Notes: generated by a model not told the origin, from the sequence alone. A stretch of DNA of 64,000 bases from Bacillota bacterium (GCA_023392595.1 JAEVYU010000028.1:1-64000), one strand, 5' to 3'. Positions 14,988-23,157 are shown, numbered from the stretch's first letter. A program made the numbers and translations.

Positions 14988-15002
14988 CAACGAAGAGCCT
15001 AA

Positions 15003-15074
15003 ATTGATGACGATCCGGATATTGTCAAGCTGATTACCAAAAATTTAAAATATGAATAATTCGAAGTCGTTACC
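15003..15074 (+). pseudogene. Fragment of a response-regulator receiver domain
   Basis: In one frame the bases read IDDDPDIVKLITKNLKYE, an in-frame stop, then FEVVT. This is the start of a typical OmpR-type receiver domain (acidic triad and the E-x-FEV segment). Nothing before or after it is open, so it is a short relic of a two-component gene. The rest of 14988-15208 shows no gene. Confidence 0.6.
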
Positions 15075-15208
15075 GGGGTAAGGAGGGTGGATTTTTTCGT
15101 GAAAGGTTAGGTGATGGTCGAGGTAAAGACTATGAATTAACTTCGAGGCCAAGATTTAGAATTTAACAGAAAGGGAGCCGGCTCAATGATATCTTCGAAA
15201 TTTAAAAA

Positions 15209-15238
15209 TTGTCAATAACCCGATAAATGTTGTATAAT
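15209..15238 (+). promoter_or_regulatory. Promoter of the M23 peptidase gene
   Basis: TTGTCA (15209-15214) and TATAAT (15233-15238) with an 18-bp spacer, about 65 bases before the start codon. Confidence 0.7.
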
Positions 15239-15303
15239 GATGGAAAAGAATTGACCACGTATTTTAAAAATACATTTTCTGGGATTATTGTTAAACGGTG
15301 AAA

Positions 15304-16263
15304 ATGAAAAAAATTTTTCTCTTTTTAAAAAGGCAATTTAATAGAAGATACACACTATTAATCATTCCGAATTCAGGGAAAACGGCAAGGAATTGTTGTG
15401 TCCCGTTTTCAGTGATGGTGGGGATCTGTGGGATTATTATCTATAATTTGTATATCATCATAGGTTTTTCTTCTCAAATAGGGGAAATATATCATCTTAA
15501 ACGGGTTATTTCCAATCATTCCAATCTTATTGCCCAACTTCAAGAGGAAAAGCAACGGCAACAATCGGTTTTATCAAAAAACGACCAAATGATCATCAAA
15601 GTAACCGGATTAAAAAATAACCAACAATTATTATCGAAAACCTTGGAGGCAATTGCCAGTGAAAAAAAGCCGAATCTTTATACCAGCCGTAAATCTCCTT
15701 TTCAAAAACCCGTGTTATATAAAATCAAAGAAATGGATAAAAAGGACTATCGGAATACATCTTTAGTGGAACTTGATAACCATTTGGGACAAATAAAGAA
15801 GTTTGTCGCCGAGGAATCAAAAGAGCAACAGCTGTTATTAAAAGAGTTACTGGCTTACAAATGGAAACTAGACCATACGCCATCGATTTGGCCGGTTGAC
15901 GCTTATGTTACATCAAGTTTTGGTAAACGGTTTCATCCTGTCTTGAAATATGACCGGCAACATGTAGGAATCGATTTGGGCGCAACGACAGGAACTAAAG
16001 TAATAGCTGCGGCAGCAGGAGTTGTGTCTTTTGCCGGATGGCGGGGCGGTTACGGTTATGCGGTTATTATTAATCATAACAACGGCTTTCAAACACTTTA
16101 CGCCCACAATTCGAGATTGCTGATAAGAGAAGGCCAGCGGGTCAGTAAGGGACAGCTGATCGGTTTTTCCGGTTCGACAGGTATTACGACCGGGCCTCAT
16201 CTTCATTATGAAGTATATCTGGATGGAAAACCGGTTAATCCAATGCCGTTTTTGAAAAGTTAA
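15304..16263 (+). CDS. Membrane-anchored M23 (LytM) peptidase
   Basis: A 319-residue cell-wall enzyme. One membrane helix (about residues 35-58, FSVMVGICGIIIYNLYIIIG) is followed by a coiled coil (about 60-185) and a LytM/M23 domain. The zinc ligands are all present: His and Asp in RQHVGIDLG, and the HLH motif in TGPHLHYEV, with LYAHNS supplying the other conserved His. It should therefore be an active endopeptidase cutting peptidoglycan cross-links, in cell separation or elongation. ATG at 15304 is chosen over GTG at 15298; the ribosome binding site is weak (GGTG). The gene stands alone with its own promoter. Confidence 0.9.
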   Translation: MKKIFLFLKRQFNRRYTLLIIPNSGKTARNCCVPFSVMVGICGIIIYNLYIIIGFSSQIGEIYHLKRVISNHSNLIAQLQEEKQRQQSVLSKNDQMIIKVTGLKNNQQLLSKTLEAIASEKKPNLYTSRKSPFQKPVLYKIKEMDKKDYRNTSLVELDNHLGQIKKFVAEESKEQQLLLKELLAYKWKLDHTPSIWPVDAYVTSSFGKRFHPVLKYDRQHVGIDLGATTGTKVIAAAAGVVSFAGWRGGYGYAVIINHNNGFQTLYAHNSRLLIREGQRVSKGQLIGFSGSTGITTGPHLHYEVYLDGKPVNPMPFLKS

Positions 16264-16396
16264 GCCTTATAATCAAGATTTATTTTAATTGTTTTTTTTA
16301 TGGAGTAAACTGATTCATCGAATAAAGATTGTCATAAAAAAGGTGGAGATGCGATTATTTCTGCGTTTTTTTGTCTCAATTCTACGTTTTTTAATC

Positions 16397-16425
16397 TTGA
16401 CAATTTACACCCTACAAGATATTAT
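16397..16425 (+). promoter_or_regulatory. Promoter of the riboswitch-terC unit
   Basis: TTGACA (16397-16402) and TATTAT (16420-16425) with exactly 17 bp between them. Transcription would start near 16432, about 25 bases before the aptamer. Confidence 0.8.
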
Positions 16426-16456
16426 GATTCTAGATTCAAAGGAATTGGTAATTAGG

Positions 16457-16557
16457 CAAAGGGGAGTAGCTCACGGCAATGCCGTCCCACGAGGCGTCAG
16501 TACGGTGGTTTAACCCACCCGCTTCATGGACAAGATCACTTGGGAGCAAGACCTTTG
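16457..16557 (+). ncRNA. yybP-ykoY (manganese) riboswitch aptamer
   Basis: The sequence has the hallmark words of this class in order: AAAGGGGAGTAGC, then GAGGCGTCAGTACGG, and GAGCAAGACCTTTG at the 3' end. The closing helix P1 is CAAAGG (16457-16462) with CCTTTG (16552-16557). The class binds Mn2+ between two internal loops. The gene it controls encodes a TerC/Alx-type protein, a classic partner of this riboswitch. The short ORF that can be drawn across 16289-16513 is spurious. Confidence 0.93.
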
Positions 16558-16590
16558 ACAAATGGCTTACATTTGTCAAAGGTCTTTTTT
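16550..16590 (+). terminator. Riboswitch expression-platform terminator
   Basis: GACCTTTGACAAATG (16550-16564) pairs with its exact complement (16570-16584), followed by six Ts. The 5' arm overlaps the 3' strand of P1 (16552-16557), so aptamer folding and terminator are mutually exclusive: metal binding should give read-through, an ON switch. Confidence 0.9.
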
Positions 16591-16699
16591 ATTATTGAAC
16601 GGTTGAAGGAGTTGATGATCCGGGAATATTTATCGGGTGGATTCGCTAACCTAACCAATGAATCATATGATCGATTATGAATATGAGGAGAGATTTCAA

Positions 16700-17623
16700 T
16701 TGCAGCTTAACCCGTGGATATGGATTGTGTTTAATTTATTTGTATTATTAATGTTGGCCCTGGACCTCGGGGTGTTCCATCAGAAACGACATGTTGTCAA
16801 AATGAAGGAAGCGCTGATTTGGAGTGGAGTTTGGATCACTTTGGCGCTTCTGTTTAACCTGATATTATACTTCTGGCGCGGTTCGGAAGTGGCTTTGGAA
16901 TTTTCGAGCGGTTATTTAATTGAAAAGTCATTAAGTGTGGATAATATTTTTATCTTTATCCTGATATTCTCATACTTCAAAGTCCAGCCTCAATTCCAGC
17001 ATAAAGTGCTTTTCTACGGAATCTTCGGCGCGTTAGTCCTGAGAGGTATACTCATCTTCGCAGGCGCGGCGCTGTTGGAACATTTTCATTGGTTAATCTA
17101 TGTTTTTGGAGGTTTTCTCGTTGCTACCGGGATTAAAATAGCTGCGGAGAAGGATACCGAGGTTCACCCGGAGAGCAATCCTTTGGTCCGTCTCTTTAAA
17201 AAAATCATGCCGGTGACCTCGGATAACCAGGGGGACCGGTTCTTTGTCCGGTTAAAGGACGGGTTATACGCTACCCCGCTCTTTATCGTATTGCTGGTAG
17301 TTGAGACAACGGATTTGGTTTTTGCCCTCGACTCCATCCCGGCGATATTCGGGGTAACCAAGGATCCGTTTATAGTCTATACTTCCAACGTCTTCGCCAT
17401 CCTGGGGTTACGGGCGCTATACTTTGCGCTGGCCGATATTATGGATAAATTCCATTATCTCAAATATGGCCTAGCCTTTGTACTGGCGTTTATAGGAACC
17501 AAAATGTTGGTTTCAGGTTTTTATAAAATTCCGATCCAGTGGGCGCTGGCTATCATTATGGTATCACTGGGAGTTTCTATTCTCGTTTCCATCTTGAAAC
17601 CATTACCGAAAGAAGATGTTTGA
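16700..17623 (+). CDS. TerC/Alx-family membrane protein (probable Mn exporter)
   Basis: A 307-residue protein with about eight membrane helices. Family hallmarks are LALDLGVFH in the first helix, SLSVDNIFIFILIFSYF, VVETTDLVFALDSIPAIFGVTKDPFIVYTSN and ALYFALADIMDKFHYLKYGL, with the conserved membrane acidic residues (Asp in SVDN, Glu and Asp in VETTDLVFALDS). Members of this group export Mn2+ or load metal onto exoenzymes. The TTG at 16700 follows GAGGAG by 9 bases and matches the usual N-terminus of homologues; the ATG at 16658 adds 14 residues but has no ribosome binding site. Controlled by the Mn riboswitch upstream, which fits a manganese-relief role. Confidence 0.9.
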   Translation: MQLNPWIWIVFNLFVLLMLALDLGVFHQKRHVVKMKEALIWSGVWITLALLFNLILYFWRGSEVALEFSSGYLIEKSLSVDNIFIFILIFSYFKVQPQFQHKVLFYGIFGALVLRGILIFAGAALLEHFHWLIYVFGGFLVATGIKIAAEKDTEVHPESNPLVRLFKKIMPVTSDNQGDRFFVRLKDGLYATPLFIVLLVVETTDLVFALDSIPAIFGVTKDPFIVYTSNVFAILGLRALYFALADIMDKFHYLKYGLAFVLAFIGTKMLVSGFYKIPIQWALAIIMVSLGVSILVSILKPLPKEDV

Positions 17624-17861
17624 TTTTTTATAAAGCCCGGTTGATGTTCCATCTTGCTTAAAACCGACTCACCCTTTCGGGCAAATCCTTACAGACCCAC
17701 AAAATCCATAGAAAATATCGATTGGGTATTGACTTCGAGTTATCTCGAACCGGTATAATTTATCGAAGAAGAGGCGAATCCTGCAAATCCAGGTTTTGGG
17801 TAAGTGCAAGGAATCACATCGCTCCTACTATATCAACAGATTCAAAACAGGAGTGTAAAAA

Positions 17862-18995
17862 ATGGCAAAAGCAAAGGTTTATTTTACGGATTTCCGGACG
17901 GTGGCTTTCGGAGACGGACTGCCCGCCAAACTTAAGAAACTAATCCAAAAAGCCGGCATCGGTCAGATTGATATGGATGGCAAGTTTGTCGCCATCAAGA
18001 TGCATTTTGGCGAGCTGGGAAACATTAGCTACCTTCGGCCCAATTATGCCAGGGCTGTGGTTGACGTGGTAAAGGCACTGGGTGGTAAGGCTTTTTTGGC
18101 CGATTGTAACACCATGTACCCCGGCAGTCGAAAAAACGCTCTGGAGCATTTGGAATGCGCATGGGAAAATGGTTTTACGCCGCTGACGGTAGGCTGTCCG
18201 ATTCTGATCGGTGACGGGCTGAAGGGTACCGATGATGTGGCTGTACCTGTAGTGGGAGGCGAATACGTAAAGGAAGCCAGAATTGGCCGGGCAATCATGG
18301 ATGCGGACGTGTTCATCAGCCTGACTCATTTCAAGGGGCATGAGATGACCGGCTTTGGCGGAACGATTAAGAACATCGGCATGGGCTGTGGTTCCCGCGC
18401 CGGGAAAAAAGATCAGCACAACAGCGGCAAAGCTCACATTGATCAAGATTTGTGCCGGGGCTGCAGGAGATGTGAGAGGGAGTGCGCTAACGAAGGTTTA
18501 CTGTATGACGTCGCTAGTAAAAAGATGACGGTTAATCAGCAAAATTGTGTTGGTTGTGGCCGCTGCCTGGGCGCATGTAATTTCGACGCCATCGTGTTTG
18601 ATAACGATGCCGCCAACGAGCTGCTGAACTGTTGTATGGCGGAATACACCAAGGCGGTGGTAGATGGGCGTCCTTGCTTCCATGTTTCCTTGGTGGTGGA
18701 TGTATCCCCCAACTGTGACTGTCACGGTGAAAACGACGTGCCTATTCTGCCAAATTTGGGTATGTTTGCATCCTTTGATCCGTTGGCACTGGATCAAGCC
18801 TGTGTTGATGCCTGTCTGAAAGCCACGCCGCTTCCGGCCAGCCAACTGTCGGATAACATGGCAAAGCCGGGCTTCGTCGATCATCATGACCATTTCACCA
18901 ACTCTACGCCCGAGTCTGAATGGCGCACCTGTTTGGAGCATGCAGAGAAAATCGGTTTGGGTACGCGGGATTATGAGCTCCTTGTAATTCAATAA
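17862..18995 (+). CDS. DUF362 protein with two 4Fe-4S clusters
   Basis: A 377-residue iron-sulfur protein. The first 185 residues form the DUF362 domain (KFVAIKMHFGELGNISYLRP, FISLTHFKGHEMTGFGGTIK, IGMGCGSRAGK). Residues about 195-245 form a bacterial ferredoxin unit with two CxxCxxCxxxC motifs, CRGCRRCEREC and CVGCGRCLGAC. The C-terminal part returns to DUF362 sequence (FASFDPLALDQACVDACLKA). AGGAG stands 8 bases before the ATG. Function is unknown; such proteins are common in anaerobes and may pass electrons. It is a single gene with no obvious partner. It supports an anaerobic host. Confidence 0.9.
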   Translation: MAKAKVYFTDFRTVAFGDGLPAKLKKLIQKAGIGQIDMDGKFVAIKMHFGELGNISYLRPNYARAVVDVVKALGGKAFLADCNTMYPGSRKNALEHLECAWENGFTPLTVGCPILIGDGLKGTDDVAVPVVGGEYVKEARIGRAIMDADVFISLTHFKGHEMTGFGGTIKNIGMGCGSRAGKKDQHNSGKAHIDQDLCRGCRRCERECANEGLLYDVASKKMTVNQQNCVGCGRCLGACNFDAIVFDNDAANELLNCCMAEYTKAVVDGRPCFHVSLVVDVSPNCDCHGENDVPILPNLGMFASFDPLALDQACVDACLKATPLPASQLSDNMAKPGFVDHHDHFTNSTPESEWRTCLEHAEKIGLGTRDYELLVIQ

Positions 18996-19161
18996 ATTGG
19001 CGCATGGTGGAGCTGAAGAGATTCCAATCTCCAATTCCATCATGCCAATATTGTTGATATACTTGAGAATAGCATCGTTACGATCAATATATCCAATAAA
19101 AATTATTTCATGAAGCACTTGAATTTTTGGGAATTACATTGTAATATAAAGCTATATTAAA

Positions 19162-19173
19162 ATGTACGTACAT
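19162..19173. promoter_or_regulatory. Palindrome ATGTACGTACAT, probable GntR operator
   Basis: A perfect 12-bp palindrome 66 bp before gntR, of the GTnAC-containing kind that GntR proteins bind. A TATATT (19153-19158) lies just upstream. Self-regulation together with the following deoC is inferred. Confidence 0.65.
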
Positions 19174-19239
19174 AAGAACATAATGACTTATCGCTGCCAA
19201 GCAATTTAAAAATGGACAATTTGTGGAAAGCGTGTATTG

Positions 19240-19995
19240 ATGATAGTTGATGTAAGCAATATCAAGCTGAATAAGACGATTCCCACTCCTTTATATTACC
19301 AGCTCAAAAAACAAATTCTGGAGAAGATCATTCATAACGAATTTTCAATCAATGATCAACTGCCCAATGAGCTTGACATGGTGGAATTATTTGATATCAG
19401 CCGTTCAACCGTCCGTCAGGCCATCAATGAACTTGTTTCGGAAGGGTATTTATATCGAATAAAAGCTAAAGGTACTTTTGTGTCTCGTCCAAAAGTGGAT
19501 GAAAGCTTTTTTCAGCAACTCGAAAGTTTCAACAATGAAATGATACGGAAGGGTCTAAAACCTTCAACGAAAGTATTGGCACTCAAAAAAGTAACCGGAA
19601 ATGTTGAAATGAATAATCAATTGAGTTTGCCATTGGAAAGGCCATTGATATATTTGAGCAGATTGCGATATGCCAATGAAGAACCGGTTGTATATCTTGA
19701 AACTTATTTATCAGGTGAGTTTGAAAATTTGCTAAAGGAAGATTTTGCCGCTTATTCATTATATTCAATTCTTGAAGAAAAATATAATCTCAGGATTGAA
19801 AGAGCGATTCGGGAGATAGAAGCGGTCAATGCCAATCCCCAAGAAAAAAAGCACCTGAATTTGGATAAAAATAACGCCATCTGTCTGGTAAAAACAATTG
19901 CCTATGCGAATAATGGAATGCCGATTGAATATTCAATTGCCAGGTATCGCGGCGATCGTAACAAATTTAGAGTAGAGTTGGTCCGCAATAAATGA
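19240..19995 (+). CDS. GntR-family regulator (HutC/UTRA subgroup)
   Basis: A 251-residue repressor. The N-terminal winged helix reads PTPLYYQLKKQILEKI, then LPNELDMVELFDISRSTVRQ and the wing YLYRIKAKGTFVSRPKV. The C-terminal UTRA effector domain (about residues 95-245) includes PLIYLSRLRYANEEPVVYLE and PIEYSIARYRGDRNKF and usually binds a sugar phosphate. ATG at 19240 is used; the preceding TTG in frame is less likely. The gene is 36 bp ahead of deoC in the same direction, so it probably senses an intermediate of deoxyribose or pentose breakdown and controls that unit. Confidence 0.9.
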   Translation: MIVDVSNIKLNKTIPTPLYYQLKKQILEKIIHNEFSINDQLPNELDMVELFDISRSTVRQAINELVSEGYLYRIKAKGTFVSRPKVDESFFQQLESFNNEMIRKGLKPSTKVLALKKVTGNVEMNNQLSLPLERPLIYLSRLRYANEEPVVYLETYLSGEFENLLKEDFAAYSLYSILEEKYNLRIERAIREIEAVNANPQEKKHLNLDKNNAICLVKTIAYANNGMPIEYSIARYRGDRNKFRVELVRNK

Positions 19996-20031
19996 AGTTA
20001 ATCAATAACATTACAAGTGAAGGAGCCGATC

Positions 20032-20730
20032 ATGGATATCAGCAAATTTAAATTTAGTTCCGAAGAATTAGCGAAAATGATCGATCAAACATTGTTAAAG
20101 CCGAATGTCAGTCAAAACGATTTTGAGCAATTTTGCAAAGAAAGCGCCAAATACCAATTTAAAATGATAGCCATTAATAGCGCTCCTGTTAAAATGTGTA
20201 AGGCAATGTTAAAAGGCAGTGGGGTCCTAGTAGGCGCAGCCATCAGCTTTCCGCTCGGTCAAACCACGGTTCAAACCAAAGTTTTTGAAACCAGCGATGC
20301 AATCATGAACGGTGCGGATGAGATCGATTATGTGGTGAATATTGTCGAATTGAAAAGCGGCAATATTCAATTGATTGAAGATGAAATGACACAGATAGTA
20401 AAAGTTTGCAGGGATAATAAAGTTACCTCCAAGGTAATATTTGAAAATTGCTATTTAACCGAGGAAGAAAAGGGTATATTGTGTAAAGTTGCATTGAATG
20501 TGGGCCCGGACTTCATAAAAACATCGACCGGATTTGGCCAATGGGGAGCAACCACCGACGATGTGAAATATATGAAAAAAATGGTGGGAGATAAGATTAA
20601 GGTAAAGGCGGCCGGAGGAATAAAAAATCTGGAAACGGCATTGGCGATGATCGAGGCGGGAGCAGAACGCATCGGAACAAGTGCCGGAACTGCAATTGTG
20701 GATGAGTATAGGGTTTTAAGCAAACAATAA
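20032..20730 (+). CDS. deoC: Deoxyribose-phosphate aldolase
   Basis: A 232-residue TIM-barrel aldolase that splits 2-deoxyribose 5-phosphate to glyceraldehyde 3-phosphate and acetaldehyde. The Schiff-base lysine is in DFIKTSTGFG and the second catalytic lysine in KVKAAGGIK; the N-terminal MIDQTLLKPN and the VGAAISFPLG, DEIDYVVNI segments are also typical. The ATG at 20032 follows GAAGGAG; the GTG at 20017 lies in front of that site. Second gene of the gntR unit, ended by a terminator. With the ribokinase-like and pyranase genes further on, it could complete a deoxyribose pathway. Confidence 0.95.
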   Translation: MDISKFKFSSEELAKMIDQTLLKPNVSQNDFEQFCKESAKYQFKMIAINSAPVKMCKAMLKGSGVLVGAAISFPLGQTTVQTKVFETSDAIMNGADEIDYVVNIVELKSGNIQLIEDEMTQIVKVCRDNKVTSKVIFENCYLTEEEKGILCKVALNVGPDFIKTSTGFGQWGATTDDVKYMKKMVGDKIKVKAAGGIKNLETALAMIEAGAERIGTSAGTAIVDEYRVLSKQ

Positions 20731-20747
20731 AAAATGGATGATATATT

Positions 20748-20780
20748 AAAGGGGTTGACTCAAAGGGTCACCCCTTTTTT
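20748..20780 (+). terminator. Intrinsic terminator after deoC
   Basis: AAAGGGGTTGAC pairs with GTCACCCCTTT with one bulged T, then a run of Ts (20774-20780). It also separates the convergent talC-type gene. Confidence 0.85.
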
Positions 20781-20813
20781 GCTTTTTGTGAACCATTTTA
20801 TTCATGGTAACTT

Positions 20814-21494
20814 CTAGGAGCCAATGAGAGTGGATTTGTCCATTCCATATACCGCTTGCCATTGTCTTTTAAACTCAGATACATCCGCCGAAGTTGCAGG
20901 AAATGCAAGGAATTTTTCAATGAGTTCAGGCCCTACGGTAACCATTTGCGCTCCGGCAAGGCAAACGTTGAAAACTTGTTGAACATTTTTAAAGCTGGCA
21001 GCCAGAATTTTAGTCGATAAATTATGTATTGAGAATAATTGGGCGATTTCGGATACAACTTTGACACCATTTTCATTTAAATTATCAATACGGTTTATAT
21101 AAGGCGCCACATATTTTGCGCCGCTCATTGCCGCAATAAGGGCTTGAAAAGCAGTATAAATTGTTGTCGCCAGTGTGGGGATATTGTCCGATGATAGTAA
21201 TTTCAAGGCTTTAATGCCTTCCTGGGTTACGGGAATTTTAATGACGACAGCGCCGGAGAGCTGTTGGTTGATAAATTTTGCTTCGTCTAGCATTTCATTT
21301 GCCGTATCGCCGATAACCTGAACGAAAATTTTCTTTTGATCACCAATGACTGCTCGAATTTCTTTAAGGACTTCTAAATAGGGGCGTTTTTCTTTCACTA
21401 GAATCGAGGGATTGGTTGTGACCCCTGCTATCGGATAGTAATCATTCAAGTGTTTTATTTGCCTTAAATCTGCGGAATCAATATATAGTTCCAT
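20814..21494 (-). CDS. Transaldolase, TalC / fructose-6-phosphate aldolase type
   Basis: A 226-residue short transaldolase. The N-terminus MELYIDSADLRQIKHLNDYY with GVTTNPSI is diagnostic, the Schiff-base Lys is in VVIKIPVT, and the end FKRQWQAVYG is typical of TalC/FSA proteins. These either move dihydroxyacetone units between sugar phosphates or split fructose 6-phosphate. The region LATTIYTAFQALIAAMSGAKYVAPYINRID fits this fold. AAGGAGAAG stands before the ATG. The gene is convergent with deoC and divergent from lacI, with a LacI-type operator in its promoter gap, so it probably belongs to the same regulon as the importer downstream. Close relatives include sulfofructose transaldolase, which cannot be excluded. 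Confidence 0.9.
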   Translation of the reverse strand: MELYIDSADLRQIKHLNDYYPIAGVTTNPSILVKEKRPYLEVLKEIRAVIGDQKKIFVQVIGDTANEMLDEAKFINQQLSGAVVIKIPVTQEGIKALKLLSSDNIPTLATTIYTAFQALIAAMSGAKYVAPYINRIDNLNENGVKVVSEIAQLFSIHNLSTKILAASFKNVQQVFNVCLAGAQMVTVGPELIEKFLAFPATSADVSEFKRQWQAVYGMDKSTLIGS

Positions 21495-21607
21495 TTTTCT
21501 TCTCCTTCTTTTGTAATGCCGTCAGTTTGTTTGCTTATTTCCGAGAAATAAACGAGGAATCATTTACCCATAGGATACTCAACCATCGGTAGAGATTGAT
21601 CAAAGAA

Positions 21608-21621
21608 TGTAATCGTATACA
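21608..21621. promoter_or_regulatory. LacI-type operator 1 (talC/lacI gap)
   Basis: TGTAATCGTATACA, one of four sites fitting TGTAnnCGTwTwCA. On the minus strand it lies between TTGAAT and TACATT boxes of a possible talC promoter. Confidence 0.6.
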
Positions 21622-21718
21622 ATTGTGATTCAAATCATGCCTGTCCAATTTCTATCAGTATAGCATATTATGAGAAAGCTAACAATCATCCCTGAAGTTA
21701 TGCTTCCTCTCGATCAAA

Positions 21719-21796
21719 TTGCTAATTAAAAAAAATTATGTTATCATCATGGATGAAAAGAAAAAATGTTGTGAAGTATTATTGTATACGTATTCA
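21719..21796 (+). promoter_or_regulatory. lacI promoter with operator 2
   Basis: TTGCTA (21719-21724) and TATCAT (21742-21747) have a 17-bp spacer. TGTATACGTATTCA at 21783-21796 lies about 30 bases after the predicted start site and 13 bases before the lacI start codon, which indicates self-repression. Confidence 0.6.
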
Positions 21797-21809
21797 GGGG
21801 GAATCTAAT

Positions 21810-22832
21810 TTGAATCAGCGTGAAATCGCCAAACTCGCAGGTGTTTCTTCTGCTACTGTTTCGCGAGTTATCAATAATGATCCGCGAGTCTCTCCAAAGA
21901 CCGCTTCCCAAGTGAAAAAAATCATCGCCGAATATGGCTATGTTCAGAATGTAATCGCCCGCAACCTTCGTATGGCAAGTTCCAAAACGATAGGTTTCCT
22001 GGTGCCGGATATTTCAAACCCCTTCTTTCCTACCGTTCTGATAGGCGTGGAGGCTGTTTGCGCTAAGTACGGTTATAATATATTATTGGAGAACACCTGT
22101 GAAGAGCCTTTAAAAGAACAACTTGCCATTGATACGCTGCTCAAACAGCGTATCGATGGGATCGTTGCGATAGTGGTCAGTGAAAGCGGGGAGCAACTTA
22201 AAAGGTTCCAGGCCATGAACATTCCTGTGGTTTTAATTGACCGGCGCACGACTCAAAAAGATTATGATTGTGTGGTCATCGATAATGCAGGCGGCATAAG
22301 CAGCGGGGTGGATTATTTATTACGGCTCGGACACACTAAAATTGCCATGATTCATGGACAAAGAAATATGACTCCAGGTGAAGAACGTCTACGCGGTTAT
22401 ATCCAGGCGATGACCAAAGCGGGAATTCAATTAAATCCTGAGTATATTATGAACGGTAATTTTACGGAGGAAGGAGCGTATTCATGTACCCGTGAGCTGA
22501 TCCGGCTTTCCTCTCCTCCGACAGCCATCATTGCGGCCAATAATATCATGACGATGGGTGTATACAAGGCGCTGGCGGATATGCGGATGAGAGTACCCGA
22601 AGAAGTTTCGTTGCTCGGGTTTGATGATTTTCCCCTTGCGGCGTACCTTTCACCGCCTATTTCAATCATTAACCGTCCAACTGTCGAGATGGGGGAAATG
22701 GCTGCAGAGATGCTTTTCGAAAGATTACGGGAGGAGTTTACTGAATTGCCGAGGGAAAAAATGTTGCCCACAAACCTTGTTTTACGTGGTTCTTGCGCAC
22801 ATCCTAAATTAAGTTATCAAAAATATCCTTGA
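21810..22832 (+). CDS. LacI-family transcriptional regulator
   Basis: A 340-residue repressor. The TTG at 21810 is chosen: it follows AGGGGGA by about 7 bases and gives the standard N-terminus NQREIAKLAGVSSATVSRV with the hinge segment VIARNLRMASSKTIGFLVPD. The longer frame from 21738 has no binding site and crosses operator 2. The C-terminal domain is the periplasmic-binding-protein fold (ISNPFFPTVLIGVE, GIVAIVVSESGE, SLLGFDDFPLAAYLSPPIS). It faces talC and precedes the ribose-type importer; matching operators at all three places make it the likely local regulator. The inducing sugar or sugar phosphate is unknown. Confidence 0.92.
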   Translation: MNQREIAKLAGVSSATVSRVINNDPRVSPKTASQVKKIIAEYGYVQNVIARNLRMASSKTIGFLVPDISNPFFPTVLIGVEAVCAKYGYNILLENTCEEPLKEQLAIDTLLKQRIDGIVAIVVSESGEQLKRFQAMNIPVVLIDRRTTQKDYDCVVIDNAGGISSGVDYLLRLGHTKIAMIHGQRNMTPGEERLRGYIQAMTKAGIQLNPEYIMNGNFTEEGAYSCTRELIRLSSPPTAIIAANNIMTMGVYKALADMRMRVPEEVSLLGFDDFPLAAYLSPPISIINRPTVEMGEMAAEMLFERLREEFTELPREKMLPTNLVLRGSCAHPKLSYQKYP

Positions 22833-22918
22833 AAAGAGTATGCAATAAAAGGTCAGTTTCAAAGTAACAAGTAGCGAACAAATTCATTAATTTTTTTTTG
22901 CAGCAACACAGGAAATTC

Positions 22919-22964
22919 TTGCATAATCGTGAATATTTTAATATAATTAATGTAGACGTATTCC
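22919..22964 (+). promoter_or_regulatory. Importer promoter P1 with operator 3
   Basis: TTGCAT (22919-22924), 17 bp, TATAAT (22942-22947). TGTAGACGTATTCC (22951-22964) covers the expected start site. The rest of 22833-23268 contains a second promoter and no gene. Confidence 0.65.
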
Positions 22965-23127
22965 AAAAAAAGCTGTTTTGGTAAATTTTCTGTAAAAAAA
23001 ATATTGGATTACCAATGGAACGTTCTTTATCTTGCATCTCACAGAGCTTTACTTAGCGGGTTTCAAGAAAATTATGATAATTGACGGCTGGTTATTTTGA
23101 ACTCGTTGATTAACGATAAGTAAAAAT

Positions 23128-23157
23128 TTGATTACCATAAATGTAGACGTTTACAAT
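23128..23157 (+). promoter_or_regulatory. Importer promoter P2 with operator 4
   Basis: TTGATT (23128-23133), 18 bp, TACAAT (23152-23157). The most symmetrical operator, TGTAGACGTTTACA (23142-23155), overlaps the -10 box. Confidence 0.65.

Noticed and set aside
16289..16513. 74-codon ORF
   Set aside because: Covers the promoter and the yybP-ykoY aptamer.
18996..19070. Terminator after the DUF362 gene
   Set aside because: Complementary words (ATTGGC and GCCAAT, TGGAG and CTCCA) exist, but the stem has several mismatches and no T-run, so it was not called.
17940..19118. Minus-strand ORFs opposite the DUF362 gene
   Set aside because: Antisense shadows; the plus strand carries ferredoxin motifs and a good start.
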